Origin: Caryophanales bacterium UBA4951
GTDB lineage: Bacteria > Bacillota_I > Bacilli_A > RFN20 > CAG-826
Assembly: GCA_002397465.1 (NCBI GenBank)
Contig: DHAP01000050.1
Coordinates: forward strand, 28,636-49,573
Direction: 5' to 3'
Length of the DNA stretch: 20,938 bases
The number at the start of each line of letters is the position of its first letter. Within the stretch, counting starts at the first letter, position 1. This document shows positions 14,918 to 20,938 of the stretch, one piece after another. Both the position numbers and the translations under genes were made by a program. The notes under the pieces are model-generated. The model saw only the letters and a list, made by a program, of their open reading frames with translations, was not told the DNA's origin and did not search any database.

Positions 14918-15883
14918 TTATACGGTCATTGATTCAATCGCCGTCCCATTGACGGTGAAACTGCCATTGACGACGACGCTCAAAGCGCCTTCGAGTTTGG
15001 TGATCAAAGGATTCCCGGTGATGTTGTTGGCATCAAGGGTCCCATCGACCTGGAAGAGAATGTTGGCCCTGCCGACGTTGCCAGCCCCACTCACGTTGAC
15101 CGTCGCCGCGCTGCCGATATAAACGGAGCCAACCCATGGGTCGTCTTCGCTTCCGGAGCCATCGCATAAATCAAGGGCTTGCTCAGAACTTCCGCCCCTC
15201 AAGGACAAGACTCCCGAGAAATCTATCGTGTCCGTGTCCTCAAGATTGTTCGTGTAGAAATCATGGCCATGGATGGCGTCGGCCGAGGCCTCGATGTCGA
15301 TGTTGCCACCGCCATAGCATCCGATTTTCTCGCCTTTGAGACCATGGGAGTTATTGGAGACGACTTTCAAAGTGCCATCCCCGCCGAAGCGGAGGTTGTT
15401 CTCGCTATTGATGGCCACCCCATTGCTGACGATTGTGGCTTTTTTGCCGCTTTCGACGTCGATCTGGACGTATTTGCCGCTCGGCTGATAGTCAACGGCG
15501 ATTCCGTCATCGTCATTCTTGATGTAGCAATCATTCATGATGAGCTCGACGCCTTTATATGAAGCTAAGGATGAGCTGTTCAATATCTCTATTTTTCCAT
15601 TGAGGTAACCAGAGCAAGTGTAAATGGCCTTGCCCTCACTGACCTGAATCGTGTAGACGTTGCGTGAATCATCGAACACCGGGGCGGATCCGTTTTTGGT
15701 GTTGGAGATGCTGAACTCCCCGTATTCACTCTGCAAAGATGACTCTTCGCTGTTGATTGTCGAAGTCTCGCTTCCAGAGCCGTCATCGGAAGATTTTCCG
15801 CTTGAAGACGAACTAGTGACCGCGCATGAGGAAATAAGAAGGGTGGAGGCCAGCATGGTGAATGTCAATTTGGCTTTTTTCAT
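14918..15883 (-). CDS. Second Cthe_2159-family (DUF4353) beta-helix lipoprotein
   Basis: A 321-residue predicted lipoprotein: signal peptide MKKAKLTFTMLASTLLISSC with Cys20, a Ser/Glu-rich linker to about residue 52, and a compact Cthe_2159-like body (VYTIQVSEGKAIYTCSGYLN, VELIMNDCYIKNDDDGIAVD, GDGTLKVVSNNSHGLKGEKI). It looks like a paralogue of the next gene, without the repeated NGG rungs and the Gly-rich tail. Several Cys occur in the body. The ATG is preceded by an AAAGAGG purine run. Function as a polysaccharide-binding or structural surface protein is inferred from the family only. Confidence 0.78.
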   Translation of the reverse strand: MKKAKLTFTMLASTLLISSCAVTSSSSSGKSSDDGSGSETSTINSEESSLQSEYGEFSISNTKNGSAPVFDDSRNVYTIQVSEGKAIYTCSGYLNGKIEILNSSSLASYKGVELIMNDCYIKNDDDGIAVDYQPSGKYVQIDVESGKKATIVSNGVAINSENNLRFGGDGTLKVVSNNSHGLKGEKIGCYGGGNIDIEASADAIHGHDFYTNNLEDTDTIDFSGVLSLRGGSSEQALDLCDGSGSEDDPWVGSVYIGSAATVNVSGAGNVGRANILFQVDGTLDANNITGNPLITKLEGALSVVVNGSFTVNGTAIESMTV

Positions 15884-15946
15884 GTCCTTTTTCCTCTTTT
15901 CACTTAGATTAATGTGCCACCGCGCGTTTTTATTGGTAAAAAGAAA

Positions 15947-15968
15947 AGGCTGGGATTTCTCCTAGCCT
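15947..15968 (-). terminator. Terminator of the MFS transporter gene
   Basis: AGGCT and AGCCT, extended by GG/CC across one mismatch, form a hairpin on the minus strand followed by TTTTCTTTTT. It begins a few bases after the TGA stop at 15974 and separates the transporter from the beta-helix lipoprotein genes. Confidence 0.8.
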
Positions 15969-15973
15969 CTCGT

Positions 15974-17323
15974 TCACTGAGGAGTGACAACTATCTTATC
16001 TTTTTTCTCTTGCCGATAGAGGAAGTACATCGGAATGAGGACAAGCGTGAAAACCGAGGCGGCCGCTAGCCAAATCCATTTTGGCGGAAGCGGCTGTCCA
16101 GCGATTCCATATTCGTCGGTGTAAGTCTTCTCGTAGAGGTTCTCGGTGATGGCCTGCCCGATGAAAGGCCCGGTGCACATCGGAATCATGACGACAAAGA
16201 GGATCCTGATGCCCATGAAGATGCCTTCTTTGCCAGTTGGTATCACATCGCGGAGTTTTGCGTTAAGGATTGAGGAAACGGAGATATAGCCAAACATCAT
16301 GACGGTTCCGGCGATTGCCGCGTAGGCAAGTTGGCCCGAGGTGGCGAAAATGCACATCACAAGGCCCAAAATGAACAAAAGGGTGATCGGCCACAAAGCC
16401 TTGCTCTTGCCTATCTTGTCGGCCAAGATGCCATATAGGACGCTCAATAAGGAGCCCACCACCATGATGACGCCAAAGAGAATCACGAAGTCGGTTCCTT
16501 CGTAGCCGAGGCTGTATTGGAAATAGATCATGAGGTAAGGGAAGTAAATCTGAGTGGCGATGCCATAGACCATGTAGCAAAGAAGGATCAGGTACAAAGA
16601 CTTGTTGGCCTTGATGGTGCTGGGCTTGAAGCCATCGACCAGAAGCGAAAGATATTTCTCGTTGCTCTTTTCGACCTTCTCTTTCGGAAGAAGGAAGAGG
16701 CTGATGAGGCCGACCACGAAGACCAAACCGCCGATGATGTAGAAGAACAAATCCCATCTCGCCTCATTGCCCGTCGAGGTGTCGGTAAGAGAGTTGAGGC
16801 CGACGAAAATGACAAGCATCGCCACCAAGGGAAGGATGCCCAAAACGCCTTCGACCTTGCCGCGGTTCTCTTCTTTGACATTCTTGGTGACATAGGAATT
16901 GAACGCCGCATCATTGCTGGTTGATCCGAAGAAAGTCATCACGCAGTCGAGGATTATGACGAATATGGAGGCGATCGATGAGGCATCGCTGCCACCGAAC
17001 TGGTTCTTGAATCCGACGTAGACGAGCCCAAAGCCCGCGGTCGCCAAACCCCAGATGATATAGCCACCGGCGATGAAGGCTTTCCTGCGGCCTATCTTAT
17101 CGGTCAAGCCACCCATGAAGATAGTCGTGAGGGCGGCGGTGATCGCGCTGAAAGCGACGGTCAAAGAAATCATCAGAGTGTAGTTAGCGCTTCCGAATGA
17201 GAAGATGAACTTGTTGAGGTACATGTTCTCGACCATCCAGGCGAACTGTCCAGCCAGCCCGATGATGATAAAACTTACCCAGTTGCGCAAACCAACCTTG
17301 CTCTTAGTCTTGTTTTCTTCCAT
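15974..17323 (-). CDS. MFS transporter, SLC45/GPH-like (probable sugar symporter)
   Basis: A 449-residue integral membrane protein with about twelve hydrophobic segments in two halves. MFS motif A occurs twice: GGLTDKIGRRK (71-81) between helices 2 and 3, and YGILADKIGKSK at the matching place in the second half. The N-terminal segment GLAGQFAWMVENMYLNKFIF resembles SLC45-type sugar/proton symporters found in many Firmicutes. The substrate is not determinable here. The ATG at 17323 is chosen, with AAAAGG 5 nt upstream; a longer reading would start with TTG and cross a hairpin. It follows pepC by about 115 nt on the same strand and may be transcribed with it, as no terminator for pepC is seen. 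Confidence 0.85.
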   Translation of the reverse strand: MEENKTKSKVGLRNWVSFIIIGLAGQFAWMVENMYLNKFIFSFGSANYTLMISLTVAFSAITAALTTIFMGGLTDKIGRRKAFIAGGYIIWGLATAGFGLVYVGFKNQFGGSDASSIASIFVIILDCVMTFFGSTSNDAAFNSYVTKNVKEENRGKVEGVLGILPLVAMLVIFVGLNSLTDTSTGNEARWDLFFYIIGGLVFVVGLISLFLLPKEKVEKSNEKYLSLLVDGFKPSTIKANKSLYLILLCYMVYGIATQIYFPYLMIYFQYSLGYEGTDFVILFGVIMVVGSLLSVLYGILADKIGKSKALWPITLLFILGLVMCIFATSGQLAYAAIAGTVMMFGYISVSSILNAKLRDVIPTGKEGIFMGIRILFVVMIPMCTGPFIGQAITENLYEKTYTDEYGIAGQPLPPKWIWLAAASVFTLVLIPMYFLYRQEKKDKIVVTPQ

Positions 17324-17334
17324 ATGCGCCTTTT

Positions 17335-17355
17335 GCCCGATAACGACTTCCGGGC
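17335..17355. other. GC-rich hairpin in the MFS leader
   Basis: GCCCG and CGGGC pair around an 11-nt loop just before the AAAAGG ribosome binding site of the MFS gene. The T-run (TTTTCTTT) lies on the plus-strand side only, so it would terminate plus-strand (antisense) transcripts and not pepC. In the mRNA of the MFS gene it could affect access to the ribosome binding site. Confidence 0.4.
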
Positions 17356-17438
17356 TTTTCTTTACTGGCAATTGTAAGCCAATGGAAGGCAAACTAAAAG
17401 ATTCAAGGTGTCGTCAAAACTATTGATTGATTGCTAAA

Positions 17439-18776
17439 TCAGTCGGCGAGGGTGCCCATCGGATCCCATGGATGGAGATGCTTGGGTTCGGCTTTGCAGG
17501 CTGATAATTCTTTTTCGTTGAGGTATTTCTTGAGGATGACGGCCTGATAGACAAAGGTGTCGAACCACTCCTTGCTCATAACGTAATAGCCGGCATTGCC
17601 ATTGTCGCCACCCCAGCTGTTTTCGATCTTCCAGCGGGTTGGGACGTTCTCGACGAGGTTGACTCCGGTGATGACCATCGCGTGGTTCATGGCGCTGTGC
17701 CAATAATCGAGCATGTCTTCTTTTTTGAAATCGATGTCAAAGCCGAAGAAGCTCTTGTAGTCCATGGCTTTGGAATCCCAGGCAAAGGCGCCTCTATCGC
17801 GGTAGAAGCCGACGTCGCTTCCAAACCAGACCGGTTCTTTGTCCTTCAATTGGGCGATGATAAGTTCTTTGATGCGTTCCATCGGAAGGTTAAGATGGTT
17901 GATTTTCCTGCCTTCGATGACGTTTCCAAGATAGTCGATTGTGTAATTCTTGTTGTACGGTTTGTCTTTGGTCGGCGAATTGATGATGGACTGGTATTCG
18001 TCGATGCGGCTTCCGACGTATTTCTCAAAGAACTCGACCGGGGTCAGGTTCTTGTCGACGTGATAGCCTTTCTCATTCGTGTATTCAAAGTCGAAGCTCT
18101 TTGGCGGAACTCCGAAAGCATTGAGGAACATGAAGTAGATCTTCTGAATCGTCTCTTCTTTCAATTGTCTGGCCTCATCGACTTTTTTGGCGAGCAACAA
18201 GGCGTGGGCCTTCGGGGCAAAACCCCTGATGGCGGCCGAGACAAGCGCATCGCTTTCTCTGGTGTTGTTGCTTTGGAAGGTCTCTGGGAAGGCCTCTTGC
18301 GGCATCAAGCCGTATTTCTTCACGAGGTTCACGAACATGTCCCACTGTCCGCCATCGCCGATGGGGTCATGGAGGATGAAGGAGAACTCGCGGTCATCGT
18401 GGTCTCTATCGCCGAGGGCCAAGATGCTTTCGAGGGCGAAATTGGCTTTCTCGATCTTGTCGTATAAAGATATATAGTTCTGCGAGAGCTCGAATTTCTT
18501 GAGGTCGCACTTCTTCGCGATGATCTCGCGCAAGACGTTCAATCCGGCGAATATCCAGCAACGGCCGCTGGCTTTCTGATTGGCGACCGGCAAGGTTTTA
18601 AGTTCCAAAGAGAACTCTGGCGAGACGCTTGGAAGAGAGGAAGAATCATAAATGACGCTCGAGATGGCGTTGCGGCTTAAAGCATGCCTGATGATGGTGT
18701 TTTTATCATCTCTCTCATAGTTTGAGAGGATTGATTTGGTCCTCGTTTCGTCGAGTGACCCATTGACGTGTGACAT
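17439..18776 (-). CDS. pepC: Aminopeptidase C (bleomycin hydrolase family, C1)
   Basis: A 445-residue cytoplasmic cysteine aminopeptidase, the normal family length, which removes N-terminal residues from peptides and works as a hexameric ring. The papain-type catalytic set is complete: Gln67 and Cys73 in NQKASGRCWIFA, His365 in MNHAMVITGV, Asn386 in IENSWGG. The C-terminus HPWDPMGTLAD matches the conserved tail that reaches into the active site and restricts the enzyme to aminopeptidase activity. ATG with AAAGGAG 5 nt upstream. Divergent from pepT, a tripeptidase, across 219 bp. Ends in TGA with no clear terminator. Confidence 0.95.
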   Translation of the reverse strand: MSHVNGSLDETRTKSILSNYERDDKNTIIRHALSRNAISSVIYDSSSLPSVSPEFSLELKTLPVANQKASGRCWIFAGLNVLREIIAKKCDLKKFELSQNYISLYDKIEKANFALESILALGDRDHDDREFSFILHDPIGDGGQWDMFVNLVKKYGLMPQEAFPETFQSNNTRESDALVSAAIRGFAPKAHALLLAKKVDEARQLKEETIQKIYFMFLNAFGVPPKSFDFEYTNEKGYHVDKNLTPVEFFEKYVGSRIDEYQSIINSPTKDKPYNKNYTIDYLGNVIEGRKINHLNLPMERIKELIIAQLKDKEPVWFGSDVGFYRDRGAFAWDSKAMDYKSFFGFDIDFKKEDMLDYWHSAMNHAMVITGVNLVENVPTRWKIENSWGGDNGNAGYYVMSKEWFDTFVYQAVILKKYLNEKELSACKAEPKHLHPWDPMGTLAD

Positions 18777-18812
18777 ATACGCTCCTTTGCCAAAAGGCTT
18801 TTTGCGTTTTTA

Positions 18813-18847
18813 AGTGTAACCAGTTTCCAAGTATTCTCAATGGAAAC
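18813..18847 (-). promoter_or_regulatory. pepC promoter flanked by an inverted repeat
   Basis: On the minus strand TTGAGA (18835-18840), a 16-nt spacer and TACACT (18813-18818) form a plausible sigma-A promoter about 35 nt before the ATG. The inverted repeat GTTTCCA-N11-TGGAAAC (18823-18829 and 18841-18847) brackets the -35 and is placed like an operator. It also sits in the region shared with divergent pepT. Confidence 0.5.
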
Positions 18848-18970
18848 ACTATGAATTTGCCATTTTTATCCCCTAAAAACCCAAGCCAGCAAAAACGTTT
18901 GTTTCACGTCTCTATCCGAAACGCCGAAAAAACGGCCATCATAATAGGTGAGAATTCCCCTCTTTTGACT

Positions 18971-18976
18971 TATAAT
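18971..18976 (+). promoter_or_regulatory. pepT -10 hexamer
   Basis: A consensus TATAAT lies 19 nt before the chosen pepT ATG. No good -35 stands 16-18 nt upstream (GTGAGA is the closest), so the promoter may need an activator. The hexamer covers an upstream in-frame ATG at 18975, which therefore cannot be the start. Confidence 0.55.
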
Positions 18977-18995
18977 GCGCACGATTGGAGAATTT

Positions 18996-20195
18996 ATGGA
19001 TAAGGACTTAGAGAGATTCGTCGAGTATTGCAAAATCGACACCCAAAGCAACGACACTTCGGACGCCACGCCGAGCGAAGCCAAGGAACTGAATCTGACA
19101 AAACTGCTTTATAAACAGCTCAAGGAAATGGGGCTTGAGGCCGAGATTGACCAATACGGCCGTTTGTACTCCAAGCTTCCAGGCGAAAAAGGACTCGACG
19201 TCATCGGTCTTAACAGCCACGTCGACACCGCCCTTGAAGTAAGCGGAAAGAACGTTAAACCACAGCTGATCAGCTCTTATGAGGGCGGAGTCATCAAACT
19301 GAACGACGAATATTCGATGTCCCCATCAGATTTCCCACGTTTGAAGAACTACATCGGAAGCGACCTCATCGTCACAAGCGGCGACACCCTATTAGGAGGT
19401 GACGACAAAGCCGGCGTCTCCATCATCATGGAAGTCATCTCCTATTACGTGTCACACCCGGAAGAGAAACATCATCCGATAGCCATCTTGTTTACCCCTG
19501 ATGAGGAAATAGGGAGAGGCCCAGAGCATTTTGACGCCAAAAAGTTCGGCGCCGACTACGCATATACGGTCGATGGAGCCGACGTTGACATGATTGAAGA
19601 CGAGAACTTCAACGCCGCCCACGCCGACATCGTGATCGAAGGGGTCTCCATCCATCCAGGCGAGGCCAAAGGCAAAATGATCAACGCCCTCAGGCTCTGC
19701 AACGAGTTTGACGCTTCGCTCGATCCGGACGCCAAACCGGAATATACCTCCGGCAGAGAAGGCTTCAACCATCTCATGGCCATGAACGGGACCGCCGAAA
19801 AAGCCTCGATGCACTACATCATCCGCAACCACGACATGGACTTGCTCCAAAAGCAAAAAGACGAATTCGTCTCAATCAAACATCGTCTTGAAGCCAAGTA
19901 TCCAAAAGCCAAGATCAATCTCGACATCGTCGACGATTACAAAAACATGCACGAAGTCTTCCTCAAAGACCCACGCGCCGTCGAACACGCCGATGAAGTC
20001 TTCGCCAGCTTGGGCATCACCGCAAGGCATGAACCCATCAGAGGCGGAACCGACGGGGCGACCTTCTCCTTCAATGGCTGCCCGACCCCAAACCTTGGGA
20101 CCGGCTCCTACAACCATCATGGAAGGTTCGAATACCTTTCCGTCAAAGACTATCGGAAGATGATCGAGATCGTCAAAGCGATCGTCAAAGCCTAA
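18996..20195 (+). CDS. pepT: Peptidase T (tripeptide aminopeptidase, M20B)
   Basis: A 399-residue zinc aminopeptidase that removes the N-terminal residue of tripeptides in the cytoplasm. M20B metal and catalytic motifs are in order: SHVDT (His75, Asp77), GGDDKAG with bridging Asp136, TPDEEIGRG with the Glu pair 170/171, TVDGAD, and the C-terminal RGGTDGATFSF and GSYNHHGRFEY with the last zinc His. The ATG at 18996 has GGAG 5 nt upstream; an earlier ATG falls inside the -10 hexamer and is rejected. Together with PepC it completes intracellular peptide breakdown. Closed by a strong terminator. Confidence 0.95.
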   Translation: MDKDLERFVEYCKIDTQSNDTSDATPSEAKELNLTKLLYKQLKEMGLEAEIDQYGRLYSKLPGEKGLDVIGLNSHVDTALEVSGKNVKPQLISSYEGGVIKLNDEYSMSPSDFPRLKNYIGSDLIVTSGDTLLGGDDKAGVSIIMEVISYYVSHPEEKHHPIAILFTPDEEIGRGPEHFDAKKFGADYAYTVDGADVDMIEDENFNAAHADIVIEGVSIHPGEAKGKMINALRLCNEFDASLDPDAKPEYTSGREGFNHLMAMNGTAEKASMHYIIRNHDMDLLQKQKDEFVSIKHRLEAKYPKAKINLDIVDDYKNMHEVFLKDPRAVEHADEVFASLGITARHEPIRGGTDGATFSFNGCPTPNLGTGSYNHHGRFEYLSVKDYRKMIEIVKAIVKA

Positions 20196-20199
20196 CCAC

Positions 20200-20225
20200 A
20201 AAGCGGGGTGCCACCACCTCGCTTT
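20200..20225 (+). terminator. pepT terminator
   Basis: An 11-bp stem (AAAGCGGGGTG / CACCTCGCTTT, one G-U pair) with a 4-nt loop ends in a T5 run, 4 nt after the pepT stop. Confidence 0.9.
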
Positions 20226-20239
20226 TTAAGATGAAAAAA

Positions 20240-20259
20240 CGCTTCCGTTTCCAGAAGCG
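20240..20259 (-). terminator. tRNA-Gln terminator
   Basis: CGCTTC and GAAGCG pair on the minus strand around an 8-nt loop, followed directly by T6. It lies 11 nt beyond the CCA end of tRNA-Gln and back-to-back with the pepT terminator. Confidence 0.9.
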
Positions 20260-20270
20260 CGAATTCCTAT

Positions 20271-20345
20271 TGGCTGGGGTGACTGGGGTCGGACCAGTGC
20301 ATCTCGGATTCAGAGTCCGATGCCTTACCACTTGGCTACACCCCA
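20271..20345 (-). tRNA. tRNA-Gln (anticodon CTG)
   Basis: The minus strand gives acceptor TGGGGTG/CACCCCA with G73 and encoded CCA, the usual glutamine U1-A72 start, D-arm GCCA-AGTGGTAA-GGC, anticodon stem TCGGA/TCCGA with loop CTCTGAA (anticodon CTG, reading CAG), and T-stem ACTGG/CCAGT. The T-loop is TCCGACC: position 55 is C where nearly all elongator tRNAs have U (pseudouridine). The leader CCTAT and trailer ATAGG are complementary. Confidence 0.93.
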
Positions 20346-20358
20346 ATAGGCACGACTA

Positions 20359-20386
20359 ATTTTACTCAAGAAGGTTCAAGGTGCAA
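20359..20386 (-). promoter_or_regulatory. tRNA-Gln promoter
   Basis: On the minus strand TAAAAT (20359-20364) lies 16 nt after TTGCAC (20381-20386), with the start near 20352. The -35 is a weak match. The region also holds an inverted repeat, GAAGGTT (20370-20376) and AACCTTC (20404-20410), shared with the divergent uridine kinase gene. Confidence 0.5.
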
Positions 20387-20442
20387 GCATATTCGATGCC
20401 GAAAACCTTCAAAATAAAACTTCGCGTGAACGATTTTGATAG

Positions 20443-20448
20443 TAGAAT
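20443..20448 (+). promoter_or_regulatory. Candidate -10 of the uridine kinase gene
   Basis: TAGAAT matches 5 of 6 consensus bases and would give a leader of about 11 nt before the ATG at 20466. The -35 (TTCGCG, 20421-20426) is poor. Confidence 0.35.
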
Positions 20449-20465
20449 TACTTAGGGTAAAGAAA

Positions 20466-20938
20466 ATGAGCATGTTCATCGCTGTCGGAGGGGGCTCTGG
20501 TTCCGGCAAGACGTTTTTGGCAGAAGCTTTGAAAAATCGGCTCCCTGAAGAAGCCGTCATCCTTTCTTATGACTCCTATTACAAAGACCAATCGAAACTG
20601 CCCATCGAGCAACGAGCCTTGATCAACTACGATGACCCAGCCGTCCTAGATGAGGAGCTTTTCATCTCCCATCTATTGGATTTGAAGGCTGGACGTTCCA
20701 TCGAAATCCCACAATATGACTTTAGCACCCACACAAGAAAACAAGAGACGTTGAGCTTATCGCCAGCCCCATTCATCATCGTCGAGGGGATCATGGTCTA
20801 TGCCATCAAGAAGCCAAAGGCCTATTACGACTACCGCGTTTACGTCGACGCCGAAAGCGACATCCGCCTCGCCAGAAGAATCGTCCGTGACGAAAAAGAA
20901 AGAGGCAGAACCGGCGATTCCGTCGTCAAACAATACCT
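20466..20938 (+). CDS. udk: Uridine kinase (partial, cut by window end)
   Basis: The first 157 residues of a uridine/cytidine kinase, which phosphorylates uridine and cytidine to their monophosphates for pyrimidine salvage. Visible are the P-loop GGGSGSGKT, SYDSYYKD, NYDDPAVLD, the substrate-site YDFSTHTR, the Walker B-like IIVEGIMVY and the lid DIRLARRIVRDEKERGRTGD. All are typical of Udk, and the order and spacing match a family of about 205-215 residues, so about a quarter lies outside the window. The ATG at 20466 is preferred over the one two codons later because AGGG stands 8 nt before it. Divergent from tRNA-Gln. Confidence 0.93.
   Translation, partial: MSMFIAVGGGSGSGKTFLAEALKNRLPEEAVILSYDSYYKDQSKLPIEQRALINYDDPAVLDEELFISHLLDLKAGRSIEIPQYDFSTHTRKQETLSLSPAPFIIVEGIMVYAIKKPKAYYDYRVYVDAESDIRLARRIVRDEKERGRTGDSVVKQY

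Noticed and set aside
17324..17392. Longer N-terminus for the MFS transporter
   Set aside because: It would start with TTG, lacks a ribosome binding site and crosses a GC-rich hairpin; the ATG at 17323 has AAAAGG upstream.
1757..18776. Mollicutes-type code with TGA as Trp
   Set aside because: TGA ends potB, the ABC ATPase, the MFS gene and pepC at the expected protein ends, and Trp in conserved motifs is TGG.
18975..18995. Earlier ATG for pepT
   Set aside because: It lies inside the TATAAT hexamer, so it is not in the transcript; the ATG at 18996 has GGAG at good spacing and matches the family N-terminus.
1..20938. CRISPR array, insertion sequence, prophage or rRNA
   Set aside because: No regularly spaced repeats, transposase or integrase motifs, terminal inverted repeats with duplications, or rRNA sequence were seen. 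The window reads as ordinary core chromosome with a small accessory part around 9663-15883.

Overview
The window reads as a stretch of chromosome from a fermentative, probably anaerobic and host-associated low-branching Firmicute (Bacilli/Erysipelotrichia-like; the exact lineage is inference). Supporting signs are strong AAAGGAGG-type ribosome binding sites, tRNAs with encoded CCA, sigma-A style promoters, a PPi-type phosphofructokinase, L-lactate dehydrogenase, a potABCD polyamine importer, and PepC and PepT peptidases. TAA, TAG and TGA all end genes and Trp is read from TGG, so the standard bacterial code applies and a Mycoplasma-type code is excluded.

Layout. 1-420: three minus-strand tRNA genes (Pro-TGG, Arg-ACG, Cys-GCA) with two well-formed promoters and terminators. 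470-1672: PPi-dependent phosphofructokinase (minus). 1757-6988: potA-potB-potC-potD polyamine ABC importer (minus, genes overlapping or abutting). 6995-7294: divergent control region. 7295-8377: plus-strand lipoprotein with two thioredoxin-like halves. 8420-9590: L-lactate dehydrogenase behind a small rubredoxin-like protein, with a terminator hairpin between them. 9663-12889: two-gene ABC system of the MacB/FtsX type. 12979-15883: two neighbouring lipoproteins of the Cthe_2159 (DUF4353) carbohydrate-binding beta-helix family. 15974-17323: MFS sugar-type transporter. 17439-20195: divergent peptidases pepC (minus) and pepT (plus). 20271-20345: tRNA-Gln-CTG (minus). 20466 to the end: uridine kinase (plus, cut by the window edge).

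How the parts fit. The set describes a cell that imports polyamines, peptides (degraded by PepC/PepT) and probably sugars (MFS), runs glycolysis with a PPi-saving phosphofructokinase and disposes of reducing power through lactate. The ABC exporter and the two surface beta-helix lipoproteins suggest cell-surface or envelope work, but their link is only positional.

Most interesting observations: (1) three of the four tRNAs carry a C in the T-arm exactly where a U is expected, so one C-to-U change would normalise each; (2) potC and potD lie in the same frame, separated by a single TAA, as if a PotCD fusion had been split, and PotD carries a C-terminal membrane anchor instead of a clear lipobox; (3) two genes (7295 and 12889) appear to be leaderless, each with a palindrome lying over a promoter hexamer.
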